Below, one piece after another: positions 55,801-64,000 of a stretch of 64,000 bases of DNA. The stretch comes from Nemopilema nomurai (taxonomy: Eukaryota > Cnidaria > Scyphozoa > Rhizostomeae > Rhizostomatidae). The stretch spans positions 310,001 through 374,000 of the forward strand of contig ML133437.1 of NCBI GenBank assembly GCA_003864495.1, given 5' to 3'. Made by a program: the position numbers and the translations under genes. The notes below the pieces were generated by a model. The model searched no databases and had not been told where the DNA came from. It saw only the letters and a program-made list of their open reading frames with translations. How positions within the stretch are numbered: the first letter of the stretch is position 1; the number at the start of each line of letters is the position of its first letter.

Positions 55801-57558
55801 CTCTCTTACTGATTGCCTTTTTGTTTATCTCTTGGCGAGAAATTACTTCAGTTTCTAGATTGGGTCACGATCGGAAAGCTTTCAGAAGTTATTGTATGCA
55901 GACAAATTTTTCCTTTCAAAGCATTAGAATTTTGGATTTCAAAGAAGGCTTTTAGAATTTCTAATTAAAGTCGAATATCACTTAGACAGGCTTGAAAATT
56001 TTGACAGGCTTAGATTAGGTATATCTATCAATTCATTGCACAAAAACTGTAACCATTTATCTGTACGTCATATACATCTCAGTCTTTTTCGGACTGTATC
56101 TTTTTCTAAATATTCAAGAATTACGGACGTTTAAACTGATGAATGTGAAGGTGTCCTTTGAACTCCGAATAGAATCCTTTTAAATGTGACAGCTAAATGG
56201 CATTGTACATGCATCTTCATTCACACTGATGCAGTAGTCAGCAGAGGTGAATCAACATTTCCTGCCAGAAACAGCCCTAGAAAAATCTTGGTCCAGTTCA
56301 GAGACAACATCGCTGTTTGCGAAAGTCGTTTTTCATTGCCTCTCGGTATGCATGTTCGTTGGTCAATGAAAAATAGTACAAATCTATAGGCCCGCTGGAT
56401 GCTTGGTAAAATAGTTTGATCTGAAAGTTGTTCTTCAAAGGCAATACCCTCGCTAAAACTTAAAACAGCTTCTCTTCAAACAAATAATGAACCTCCCGTT
56501 ACCATTAAAAAGAAGGCATTGTCTAAAAGGAATGGAAGACAAAATATCTTTATCATCGCGGTTGTACGAGGCAAGTCTTGAAGGCTCTGTATAATAATTG
56601 CCTCCTCGTAGAAACTTTTGTTTTGCTCAGATTTGAAATTACGATTTGCAAGAGTTGCTTCATTGTTCCAGAAGAAAAAGCTTTCTATATTAAGGGGAAT
56701 GCACGAACAGACCCGCTTAAATCCTTTGAGTGCGGTCGTTATTTCCCAGAGATACAGCCACCAAAAGAGATGCAAACAATTGAAGCAGGCAGAAAACGGT
56801 AGAGATGGGCATCATGGACTTTGCATTGTAGCAAAACTGAGGACCACGTCACCGTAATGCGAATAAACATCATTAGATGTTATACTTAAACTCTCTTGCA
56901 AGTACGATTTTTAAATCAGTATTGTCCCTCTTCTTTGGATCTTCACTTAGCTTATGAAATATTTGGCTAATTCATTGCAAATCAGTGTATTATACGTTGC
57001 ATAGTTATAGAGCAATTTAAAGGTCTTCAACAACAGTTTTGACGGAAATATTCAAATGATACAGTATGGTTATATATTATGTATCGAAAATAAGCTACTT
57101 TTGATCGTTCTTTACTTCCAAGGATCCTAAATAAAGATAAGGCATTCTAAAACGCAAAAAATTCACAAGGATAAAATGAACTGCAAAAATAATGAGAAAC
57201 GTGAAATAATTTACTTTCTATGGACGAAAGGACCAGAATCATCCGCACTTTGCCTTTGCACGGGGTTTAGCAAGTGAAACAATTTTGAAGATTTTTTTTG
57301 TTAAATACGAAGGTGAATCTGCATTATAAGGAAGACGCAATCTTGTCGATATTGCGTTTGAAAGAAAACTGATTGCAAGATTGATACCGAATCCCATAGC
57401 TGAAAATATTGTGCATGACACCTTTAATCAATAATAAGCAAGAAAGGCTATGCCCAAATCAGAATCGAGAACTGCTGTATACGATATTTTCTACAATAAA
57501 TAGCAAATAATTGGAGAGACTTACAGAGCCAAAAGGTGACTGCATGCAGCGGCGACAT
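33425..57558 (-). CDS. ADAM-A: secreted ADAM metalloprotease with nested permuted discoidin/trefoil cassette, EGF, TSP1 and three fibrinogen-like domains
   Basis: Forty exons: 57525-57558, 54341-54430, 53452-53530, 52782-52848, 52506-52591, 51931-51988, 51696-51762, 51190-51305, 50899-51006, 50614-50685, 50150-50319, 49283-49367, 48506-48581, 48267-48321, 47710-47800, 46167-46235, 45713-45817, 45411-45491, 45025-45078, 44520-44673, 43805-44097, 43144-43288, 42696-42871, 42415-42540, 41774-41849, 40992-41091, 40705-40812, 40325-40415, 39630-39719, 39360-39426, 38854-39036, 38025-38345, 37162-37359, 36781-36853, 35913-36219, 35574-35789, 35364-35473, 34648-34831, 34158-34324, 33425-33749. They sum to 5073 nt, or 1690 residues and a stop, with phases matching at all junctions. 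The zinc site is intact, so an active extracellular protease is likely. No transmembrane segment is visible, so the protein should be secreted. ADAM-B is the paralogue. Introns not described separately showed nothing beyond splice sites. Confidence 0.9.
35364..36219 (-). CDS. ADAM-A exons 35-37: fibrinogen-like domain 2, lacking its core cysteine
   Basis: Residues about 1255-1466. Exon 35 carries KSGIYEIQNVAGKKTMNF and ESFGGGWTMVL, exon 36 FQYMIEADGAKRWGGVF and LLEKFDNWDEQ, exon 37 VYIEAKMEKPKFVRVW. Between KKTMN and ESFGGGW, ADAM-B has TFCDM as in other fibrinogen-like domains; ADAM-A has FSA, two codons shorter, and loses the cysteine. The second part of exon 35, intron 35 and most of exon 36 are almost identical in DNA sequence to ADAM-B. 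Confidence 0.82.
36781..38345 (-). CDS. ADAM-A exons 32-34: fibrinogen-like domain 1
   Basis: Residues about 1058-1255, completed by YWMREG in exon 35. The N-terminal subdomain is clear: GVYDVTLADGS, MYCDMSRDGGGWTLVV. The rest is divergent from vertebrate fibrinogen domains but is repeated in all three copies: SDYSILKYVDQI, FQYRLEA, RWGGIWSAP, LLKKFDNW, WGTIT, HPAAWIGD and HIWYWMREG. I therefore call it fibrinogen-like rather than a canonical FReD. Such domains usually bind glycans or acetylated ligands, but the binding residues cannot be assigned here. Confidence 0.8.
38854..39036 (-). CDS. ADAM-A exon 31: thrombospondin type 1 repeat
   Basis: A single phase 1-1 exon (183 nt, residues about 997-1057) with WSAWHPWTECSAACGGG, then RSRQCNSP and CNNEACP. 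It has the WxxWxxC core and all six cysteines expected in a TSP1 repeat. The WxxW motif is a potential C-mannosylation site (family knowledge). The symmetrical phase fits exon shuffling. Confidence 0.93.
39360..39719 (-). CDS. ADAM-A exons 29-30: EGF-like segment after the cysteine-rich domain
   Basis: Exon 29 begins MCVNYECKSI, the usual CVNxxC end of the cysteine-rich domain, and continues CGKVNGLTCAGRG. Exon 30 gives KCDNKGACHCEGAYDP. The CxNxGxCxC pattern is that of the EGF-like domain found after the cysteine-rich domain in ADAMs. Exon 30 ends in phase 1, which suits the following extracellular modules. Confidence 0.8.
40325..41849 (-). CDS. ADAM-A exons 25-28: remainder of the ADAM cysteine-rich domain
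   Basis: Residues about 820-944. The domain resumes with AHCYSGSCSTSRNFQCKHLW (the usual GYCYxGxCxxxxxQCxxLWG), then NDSCWKKLNTEAAGHGTC, NIFCGQLQC and GMVEDGTKCGDGK, all in the normal ADAM order. Joined to exon 19 it makes a standard cysteine-rich domain, which shows that exons 20-24 interrupt it. Confidence 0.9.
42139..42335. repeat. 131-bp-spaced direct repeat in ADAM-A intron 24
   Basis: GTGTGAGGTAATACTTGAGT at 42139 and GTGTGAGATAATACTTGAGT at 42270, followed in both copies by CGACA(G/A)TAAAA and CTGCATA(C/T)GCAAC. A partial tandem duplication within the intron. Confidence 0.75.
42415..44673 (-). CDS. ADAM-A exons 20-24: permuted discoidin domain with beta-trefoil-like insert
   Basis: Five exons (154, 293, 145, 176, 126 nt), 298 codons, phase 0 at both outer ends, residues about 522-819. 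Exon 20 is the C-terminal half of an F5/8C domain: NRHSIRKIVL, NPPIKARYLRINPVYW, CLRMEVLTC. Exons 21-22 encode a trefoil-like module of about 145 residues with three repeats centred on SALCVAP, CSGKIVCP and TGGCVES. Exons 23-24 are the N-terminal half of an F5/8C domain: LPIGLENGKLPNEALTA, KGWCLPSKK, EYLQIDL, then VSSFKIFHSDDGKSW, ending at DDDVDK where the C-terminal half would normally follow. No second N-terminal half lies before exon 20. F5/8C domains bind glycans or lipids; the ligand here is unknown. Confidence 0.87.
44253..44370. repeat. Dispersed repeat family, copy in ADAM-A intron 20
   Basis: GTCAGCTTTTGGTTATATCT, then TTGCATACTCTGAGG, and GGTTCCACTTTTTCTAGCTA with TTCTGTACCACAATCCACG, in the same order as the copy at 53209-53340. 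Confidence 0.5.
45025..45078 (-). CDS. ADAM-A exon 19: N-terminal segment of the ADAM cysteine-rich domain
   Basis: Eighteen codons, phase 0 at both ends: CPSDVYMKDGSPCSSRVT. This is the conserved beginning of ADAM cysteine-rich domains (CPxDxYxxDGxPC). In an ordinary ADAM the next residues would be a GYCYxGxC segment. Here that segment is encoded by exon 25, after the inserted five-exon cassette. Confidence 0.9.
45411..46235 (-). CDS. ADAM-A exons 16-18: disintegrin domain
   Basis: Residues about 419-503. The domain opens with VCGNGIVEGSEECDCGSEE, the standard ADAM disintegrin start, continues with MCRRNDKCC and CCQNC, and ends with CRESSNNCDLPEYCPGNS. The integrin-binding loop therefore has no RGD; it carries the common CDLPEYC type. 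The exon boundaries and the lengths of all three exons (69, 105, 81 nt) equal those of ADAM-B. Confidence 0.93.
46236..47709. other. ADAM-A intron 15
   Basis: About 1.5 kb, containing the hairpin element at 47240-47382 and an AT-rich stretch near 46470-46520. No exon recognised. Confidence 0.5.
47240..47382. mobile_element. Hairpin-type inverted-repeat element in ADAM-A intron 15
   Basis: 143 bp starting GGCCTGTTTATATGG and ending with the complementary ATATAAACAGGCC; the arms continue to match with few mismatches through TTATCCCACCT(T/C)TCAGCTTG. The middle repeats the TCCCACCT motif. It could fold into one long hairpin, typical of small non-autonomous DNA elements. Confidence 0.75.
47710..51006 (-). 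CDS. ADAM-A exons 9-15: reprolysin (M12B) catalytic domain
   Basis: Residues about 200-418. Conserved reprolysin landmarks occur in order: RFCEMFLVVDY (first strand), SVVLSRMLNAIHAVD, NVRVVLVALEIW, HDIAHYI, GMAYLNGICS, then HELGHNFGFPHD with zinc ligands H359, H363 and H369 and catalytic E360. A Met-turn CFMGG follows (Met384), and then FSDCN and CLNNYPTG close the domain before the disintegrin domain. All residues needed for zinc-dependent proteolysis are present. C225 in RFCEMF sits where ADAMs usually have a non-cysteine; ADAM-B shares it. Confidence 0.9.
51190..57558 (-). CDS. ADAM-A exons 1-8: signal peptide and ADAM propeptide
   Basis: Exon 1 (34 nt) starts MSPLHAVTFWL and is completed by exon 2 (CVISVQC) into a hydrophobic signal peptide of about 18 residues. 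Exons 2-8 (residues about 19-199) match the ADAM propeptide: the segment YEIVFP, FQLNKKDGPLLLEM, GFHPDKV, then CFYSGKI and LLDTCNGLRG, which correspond to the conserved CxYxGxI and LSTCxGLRG motifs. After these two cysteines there is none until the start of the catalytic domain, so no classical cysteine switch is visible. Exon 8 is acidic and 24 nt longer than in ADAM-B. Intron 1 (54431-57524) is about 3.1 kb and holds no recognised gene. Confidence 0.85.
53209..53340. repeat. Dispersed repeat family, copy in ADAM-A intron 3
   Basis: Contains GTCAGCTTTTGGTCATTTAC, CGAGAAGTGTCGGATGAAA, then TCCGCTATTTCTAGCT and TTTGTACCACGAATCATTTG. Related copies occur at 44253-44370, 25360-25510 and 31569-31610. 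It is non-coding; the family could be a small mobile element, but its ends are not defined. Confidence 0.55.
54431..57524. other. ADAM-A intron 1
   Basis: About 3.1 kb. No exon of a known domain on either strand. A short plus-strand open frame at 55076-55195 begins with a hydrophobic stretch (MLVLLCIGAIHVDS) and follows a TATAAAAG at 55049, but the spacing is too short for a usual promoter and the frame has no other support. Confidence 0.45.
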
Positions 57559-57591
57559 CTTGCTTCTGGGACGCACATCAGTTTACACTCT

Positions 57592-57604
57592 CATTTAAGT
57601 ATAC
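57592..57604 (-). promoter_or_regulatory. Candidate TATA-like element upstream of ADAM-A
   Basis: On the minus strand this reads TATACTTAAATGA, 34 bases upstream of the ADAM-A start codon. ADAM-B has a similarly placed GGATAAATG at 26367-26375, and both genes share an AACAATTG stretch slightly further upstream. The shared layout is suggestive; function is inferred only. Confidence 0.25.
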
Positions 57605-60304
57605 TCCGAAACAATGCACCACTGCAGCTACAACAATAGTCAATTGTTCATCGTCACGTTATGAGGCAAACATTCAAAGCTTCTGTTTACTCGGATTTCA
57701 GAAACATTGAGGTCCCTGGGATTAAGATCCTGAAGAAAACTTTCTCCGTTTTTTTATAAGAGAGGAAGGGAAGATGACTTCCAAAAAGGCTGGAATAGTG
57801 TCTAGAAGGCAATTGAATATATTTAAAAGCATCGTTATTTTCAGCTGGTGAAATAAGGCAGATTCAAATTGCCAAATTAACAGCCAGAGAGTAGATTTAG
57901 TTTGCATAGATAATTATTTTAAACAGGCTCTTAAAAGTATCTCAGAATAAGGAACACTCTTTTAATGAATGGAGAAAAATCGACAACTCACATTCGCGTC
58001 CGCAATAAACGTTTTTAAACTACTTATAAACTGTTTCGGGAAAAAGCCACCTTCTATGAAGCTTAAAAGTCCTTGATTCTCAACGTAGAAGCGTGATTCT
58101 GATTTTGTTCCTGGTCGCAAAGCTTACATACCAAGCAGCCATAATTACAGTAGCTACTAAGAACGAATTTCTACAAAAGCCATTCATTTTGACTTCAGTT
58201 ACGGAAACAGGTGCTCGTTTGAAGAAAAGAACTTTTCCAGCGGAACTTTTCACTCCAATTCCGCATTTATATGAATTTTGGAACTTTCACATGTGATGCA
58301 TTTATTCTGGTTCCGAGAGAAGCATCGCCAGACGAAAAACGCAAAGTGCATTCGTTTATAAATCCAGCTAGTCCTTTAAAATGGTTTGGTTAAAAAACAG
58401 ATATCAGAAAAAGACAACTTTTTCCGGCAGTAGTTTATTTACATACGGGTCAGAATTTTTCAATATACTTAAAATAAACATTGGGAGCTTTTGATCAGTA
58501 CATCGTATTCGGTAGCGTATAATCAAAACAAAAAAGGTCATGTCCAGGGGTTTCATATCACTTTTGAAATTCATTTTGCAGTACAAATAAAATGATCTCA
58601 TGTACAGTGTTTATGATATTTTAACTGAATATCTTTGGCATTATTGATGCAATTTCACAAGTACTGCGGCCGTTGCTATAGATACCAATTCCACATAGCA
58701 TGGTATACAATAACTTGACGTCAACTAGGTATGTTTACATTTGTAGCAGCAACTTTTTCCCGTCCCAACCTATGTACATATGTAATCAACAGCGTATGTA
58801 GATTATTTTGAACTGTTTACCAAAGCGTGAACTTATTAAAGAGCTTAGTTTGTTTGCAATATATCTGTGTCGGCATCAATAATATGGCAATAACTTACTA
58901 ACAGACAACAAAACAAACTTATTTCTTAAAACATGCATTGAATTTATTTTATGATTGTGTAATCAGCTTGAGAAAAGCAGTTGAATTCAATAAAGCAGGT
59001 TCGATTTTCCTTGCATATTTGCTTCGGCAATCTATATTAGACTTTCACCATGGCATTGCCACGTCATCAAGACATTATTGAAAATTTCACTGATAACGCC
59101 GAAGCAAAATGAGCATTCGATGGTGGGATCGAGTTCATCCAAAAATTAACTATTATCATCAAATATTTGACTGAAACTAGCATTCCTTTTAAAGAAAAGT
59201 TGCTACACCATCTATTCATCAGCTTAAAAAAATAACTTACTGAAAATGCATGAAACAATCTTATTTTGGTTTCAAACATATCCAAATGATGTTTGCAATT
59301 GAACAGTTCAACCATTCGTCGTTGGTTTTTGACTTTATCTGCAGCTCACTGCCTTCTTCACGATGTAACTGGAAAACAATTTAATGTGTAATATCTAGCT
59401 AAATCATTTTTCATTCTTAATTGAAGGTTTTCTTAGTTAGAGATATTTTTTCTTGGAAGGACAGATAAATTCCATTTGGAGGGAAGGACAATACAATTAA
59501 GTTCATGACATCAAAATAATCAGGAAGATCTAAATGCAAGTCAAAATAGTATAATTGCAACAAAGGAAAGTAAAATAGCAATAACTTACTATTGAGGAAG
59601 CTGCAGTCAAAGAATGAAGAACTCCTGTCACGTATAGTTACAAGCATTATCTTTAGCAGATTCAAAACTTAATCTACAGTGATCTCAGTGCCCCCTGCGC
59701 GCAGAATACCTAGAGATTCCGAGGATCTGAGTAATTGGAAGTTGGCATCTGCTTCAAAGAAGAGAATGAGGCAAAAATGTAGGGGGGGGGGGGGGCTTGT
59801 TCATAGCATGGAAAATATGACAAGAATAAATAAAGGACAATAATTAACCAGGCTAGTATTGAAGGTATTGTATGATCTAATTTTAAAACAAAACCTAAAA
59901 TTCGAGAGCAATTTTTCTGATCTTTGGTACCATGAAGGAGTGTTCTGGACAGGGGGATGGAATACTTTGCCATCATTTTCTGGGGTACAGAACTTTCAAG
60001 AAAAAATTTCCATGAGGTAATCAACTATTTTTCTTTCAAAAAATTAATATAAAGTAATCAATTAACATTTAAAAGAAAAATCAGCATGCTTGAGACTTAG
60101 AAAACAGCACACACTTAGAACAAGTTTTTCAGAACCTGTAAATTTTGAATACTAATATTATATTAAAATATTATATTACATGCTTATAATATAATATCTG
60201 TTAATAATCATGTCTGGATAGGGTACCATAAAATTTCACTGACAAATGATGGGATGTGGTAACTTTTCAATGTATATTCAAAATGGGGTTTGAAATTATG
60301 TAAG

Positions 60305-60310
60305 TTTATT
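60305..60310 (-). terminator. Candidate polyadenylation signal of the nucleoside hydrolase gene
   Basis: AATAAA on the minus strand, about 205 bases after the stop codon at 60515. It is the nearest canonical hexamer that I see downstream; no cleavage site can be proven. Confidence 0.35.
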
Positions 60311-60514
60311 CTCCATTTTCATGTTTTGCCAACCCATCCCCCTATCCCCCACAAACAAGACAAGCCTTTATCAATAAGATTAGCACAACACAAATAATTA
60401 CAGCCCCCAAGCCAATATTAGTTCTTAAATTTCATGTATTTAACCAAAGATCAATTACTATGACTCAAACTGTTTGTTTTCTTAATATAATCAAATATGA
60501 TATTGAGTGTTATA

Positions 60515-61611
60515 TTATGAAACTGAATGGATAAGCATTTCTTCAACTCTATCCATGTTAAGCTTCTGTACAATTATGACATTACTCTCCACCTTTTCAC
60601 CTGGCCTGTGTTCAAGTCTCCGTCTCTCCACCACCATCATCCCATGTGTATGTATTCCAAATGGTTCTACACTGGCAAACGTTTCAAGCTTCTCAGTTAT
60701 GACACCTTCCTTGTCAAGTGCAACACAAATTGCCAATGTGTCAGCACTGTCTGTTAAGTCAATAGCATGCTTTTCGCAGTGGTGATCAATGATTTTCTTG
60801 AAAAACCTAGATCTTTCATTGTCTTTCCCACAATATTTATTAACAAACTCATTTGAATAGGGATTATCAAGTACTGCTTCCCATGGGACAACATACTTGG
60901 GGCAAGTGTACTCCTCCAACACAATATGTGCAGCAAGAGGATCAGCAACAAAATTGAACTCCCCAGCTTTTGTTACGTTACCAAGTCCAGTGTAGTTTCC
61001 TCCCAAAATCACAACCTCCTTTAAGAGATCTGGCAAGTCTGGCTTCATTTTCACAGCAAGTGCAAGGTTGGTCAGGGGTCCAATTGCCAGCAAAGTGATC
61101 TCTCCTTTATGTTTTGTGGCAAGATCAATTATTGTGTTAACAGCATGCTTTTCTTCTAGTTCTGTCTCATCTATTTCAATGTTATGGGTGACATCTAATA
61201 GGCCATCAGTACCATGCCAAAAGGATGCTTCACGCTTGACCTGGGCTTGAGAAGAATGAATAAAGTAGATTAGAACTCTAACTATTTGCCAGTTAAAAAC
61301 TATTGAGCAGCAATCAATCAACTGCCATTTTATACAAATTGCTTTCAATAATGCAAAACATAGCAACCCAGAGCCAAGCACTTACAGAATACTGGTCTCT
61401 CTGCTCCTTTATAAACTGGAACATCCTTCCTGCCAAAAACCTGTCTGATCTTCAAAGCATTTTTACATGTTTGCCAGCATGGGACATTACCATTGACGCA
61501 TGTCAAAGCAAGCAGTTCCACATTAGGCCACCTCATCGCCACTCCAATGGCCATTGCATCATCAAATCCTGGATCTGTGTCTATTATCAGCTTCATCTTC
61601 TGGTTGTTCAT
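60515..61611 (-). CDS. Inosine-uridine preferring nucleoside hydrolase family protein
   Basis: Two exons, 61386-61611 and 60515-61245, joined through a 140-bp GT/AG intron in phase 1, give 318 residues, a usual length for the family. The N-terminus carries DTDPGFDD at residues 11-18, the calcium- and ribose-binding motif of nucleoside hydrolases. Further family motifs are FWHGTDGL (84-91), GPLTN (131-135), EFNF followed by ADP (171-178) and ADTLA (243-247), whose Asp should be the last calcium ligand. There is no signal peptide, so it is probably cytosolic. The family hydrolyses the N-glycosidic bond of ribonucleosides in purine and pyrimidine salvage; the exact substrate cannot be read from the sequence. 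The ATG at 61611 is the first after an in-frame TAA about 35 bases upstream. The acceptor used here follows TTCTCAAG; the next AG, four bases on, would break the frame. Confidence 0.93.
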
Positions 61612-64000
61612 CTTTGTTGAATAGGCTTTTGACCTTAAACAGCATTATCGTATGAAAATAGGGGAACACCTGCAGAAGCATCTTCTATGAAATGTTTGTA
61701 TAAATCAAAGCAAGAACTGTTTAGGTTCAAGAATTGATGTCCAGTTAAAAGTTGTTAGGAAGTTTGAAACACAAGAAAACGTTATGTCACAAAAGGAATA
61801 AAATGTCATGAATCTTTTCAGAAGAGATTGAAAACATTCTCATTATGTTGAGTTTCAAGGATTGAAGGACAGATACCTTCAGGGTACAGGGATAAAGGGG
61901 GGTCTCATCTTTTACACCTAACCTAAAAGAATTTCTAAACTTTTTTCCAATAATTATAAGACCAAGTTGGGCAGCTAAGAATATGTTCTTATCCTATGTT
62001 ACCTGCACTTTGAAAATATGCTTTTTTAAGGAGAAACAATCTATGTGCCCATCTTGATACACAATGAGGTAAGGTTTGATTTATTGACAACATAATCCTC
62101 CACACTCCTCAATTTGCTTCAAAAATATCCCAATTTGCAGAAGGAAAGGATAATATTTGCAAGATTTCCTGTATTTAAATAACTATATACTATAAACACT
62201 GGGTAACAAATGAGCCACCATTGTCCATTTTGATACCAATGACTGTTATCAAAAATTGAAAAAAATGTTTGTCTCAACTGACTTCCAAGTTAACACAGAT
62301 TTTCTCTCATTGATACTTAATTTAAACACAATGTAGATGGATCATTTCACTGTGTTTCATTTTTAATTCATCCATTTTCGGCCACAAATGCAACCACCCT
62401 AGAAAAAATTGGTCCACCCCTGACACCCTATACAAGTCAGACCGTCTAAATAGAGGGTTGGGCTAAGCTTCTTTCTTCTCTTGGGCTACAGAAAAATTTC
62501 TGCACCACCAAACAACAAGTGTTTTGCTCAAAGGCAGAAAGTGAATAAATTGCTTCTTTCGATCGTGTCCATGACTTTAAATGTGTACCTATTTATTGCT
62601 GTTAGAGTTAAAAAAGATGGATAATAAACACCACTTTGTGAAACAGATGAAATATTTTCTTATGAACAAAATTTGACATCTGTAGGCTTGATTACTTTAT
62701 GATTATTTTATAATTGCACTTAGCTGTTATTACAATATTACACATAGTCTTATTTTTATTTTGTTCCACTTTATTTTATTCTTGTTATATCTTACTGTTA
62801 TTATTCAAACTTAAAATCGTCATTATAAGCACGTCAATTTGGATAAAATGGCTCGATAGCTTGCTCGAAGTTCTTTCCATGTGTCCATCAGCCTAAAATT
62901 GTTTAATTCTCATTGCTGTTCTATAAAATATTGCGGTAAACCATTCATTGTTATTTAGCCAAATTAACTTGGATATTGTATATTTAGTATAATTATGTTA
63001 ACCGGTTTATTGTAATTAATCAATTTTATGTTGAAAAAATATTTTGAGTGAGTTTGAGTTTGTTATTGTCAAGCAAACTGCATTGCAAAAAATTAAAAGG
63101 ACCTTTTATCTCTAGAAATGACGTTTCTTATCTCCGTCTTCCGCAAAAATATGTCATTAAACCAAACAATGGATATTCTATGCAAGACAAACTCTTACCA
63201 AATCCAGAACTTGTTCACTGGGGGTCGCTGTAATAGAGCGCCCAAGGATCTCCCAAGGTATATTCTTCCTCTTGGCATCGGGTCACGCGGTCACTAAGAA
63301 GCCTCCTTTCCAAAACAACTAATGAGATTAAGGCTACTTGGAAAGGCTTGAGACCATCATCAAGAATATAGAGGGTATGCTAAACAGGCGCGGATCTAGC
63401 TAAATGTTTGACTGGTTTCCTGGTGCTTTCCCTGTTCCCTTTTATAGTTTGGTCTCTATGTACATGCTTTTGAAAAAACATACTTTCTCTAATAACTCTG
63501 AAAAAACAATAACTCTTCTGCTTCCTGGTCGAGCGGTATATTACTCCATTTAACACGCCTCGGACCATCGTCTTTCAACTTCAACTCTAATTTCCGTGAA
63601 TTATTTCGAAAAATGATGTCAAATCTCTCAAGACATAACTTCAGATTTTCATTCTCCTCTATATTTCATTCTGTTTCAGTTGCGAACTCTCTACTTTGTG
63701 TCATTACAGTGCGTTCACGATTTAAACTTTGCATATCGATATTGAATATGCTTTTTAGCCACCGGCTTTTTTCGCTACCGGTTTTCACAGGTTTTCGGGA
63801 AACAATAGCCACCGGTTTCAGAATTGGAGCATAGATAGCATACTGCAAACGGCCACTTGAAGTGGCGACTGATTTCCGCGATTATGAATTCCACGAATAC
63901 TTTGGAATAAAAGACAAATTGAACAGGAAACTGGAAAGTCTGTCACAACATCTCCAAAGAGGGAGTGCTGTCCACACGAGATTGAGTGATTCTTTCTACC
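61612..64000. other. Non-coding flank upstream of the nucleoside hydrolase gene
   Basis: AT-rich sequence with only short, low-complexity open frames. No exon with a recognisable domain and no RNA gene was seen on either strand. The promoter and 5' untranslated sequence of the nucleoside hydrolase should lie at the low-coordinate end. Around 63756-63820 the motif ACCGG recurs several times without forming a clear repeat. Confidence 0.5.

Larger units (their letters stand above)
57559..60514. other. Intergenic region between the nucleoside hydrolase gene and ADAM-A
   Basis: No exon with a known domain found. It contains an uninterrupted run of 15 G at 59780-59794 and very AT-rich sequence with overlapping ATATTA repeats near 60140-60200. 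The 3' end of the hydrolase gene and the promoter of ADAM-A must lie at its two ends. Confidence 0.5.

Noticed and set aside
29981..57558. ADAM-A and the TSP1/trefoil/PA14 gene as one transcript
   Set aside because: ADAM-A has a stop codon in its last exon followed by AATAAA signals, and the next gene begins with its own signal peptide.
60507..60785. Plus-strand open frames over the nucleoside hydrolase
   Set aside because: They lie antisense to a clear enzyme with family motifs.
60754..60951. Overlapping minus-strand frame within the nucleoside hydrolase
   Set aside because: Alternative frame of the enzyme exon with no motif.

Overview
The window looks like nuclear DNA of an early-branching animal, most likely a cnidarian (inference). 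It is AT-rich, its genes are broken into many small exons with GT/AG introns, and its proteins combine ADAM protease, disintegrin, discoidin, TSP1, PA14 and fibrinogen-like modules. All four protein genes I can support lie on the minus strand. I built the exon models by translating the reverse strand by eye and checking phase at every junction. For the three complete genes the summed coding length is a multiple of three.

Layout, in transcription order (high to low coordinates). (1) A two-exon nucleoside hydrolase, 61611-60515. (2) ADAM-A, 57558-33425: a 40-exon gene for a secreted protein of 1690 residues. (3) A six-exon gene, 32981-29981, for a secreted TSP1/beta-trefoil-like/PA14 protein of 382 residues. 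(4) ADAM-B, 26312 to the left edge: a paralogue of ADAM-A with the same 40-exon plan, cut by the window within exon 40. Every intron position and phase that can be compared is shared by ADAM-A and ADAM-B, and 32 of 39 comparable exons have identical lengths, so the pair arose by tandem duplication.

ADAM-A and ADAM-B share one architecture: signal peptide, ADAM propeptide, reprolysin catalytic domain with an intact HExxHxxGxxHD site, disintegrin domain, ADAM cysteine-rich domain, EGF-like, TSP1 and three fibrinogen-like domains. The most striking feature is a five-exon, phase 0-0 cassette of 298 codons placed inside the cysteine-rich domain. It encodes a discoidin (F5/8C) domain with its halves in reverse order: C-terminal half, then a three-repeat beta-trefoil-like module, then N-terminal half. 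Both paralogues have it. It reads as a circularly permuted discoidin domain closed through a lectin-like insert, nested in an ADAM cysteine-rich domain. The same trefoil-like module occurs in the small gene between the two ADAM genes.

The introns hold mobile and repeated DNA: a 3.2-kb element with long terminal inverted repeats and a decayed THAP gene (ADAM-B intron 18), two short inverted-repeat elements, a tandem array of about 177-bp units, several short tandem repeats and a 34-bp perfect palindrome. Two exonic regions of ADAM-A and ADAM-B are nearly identical, one of them including its intron, which points to recent gene conversion. The proteins are predicted to be extracellular; a role in matrix or surface remodelling or in recognition is inference from the domains.
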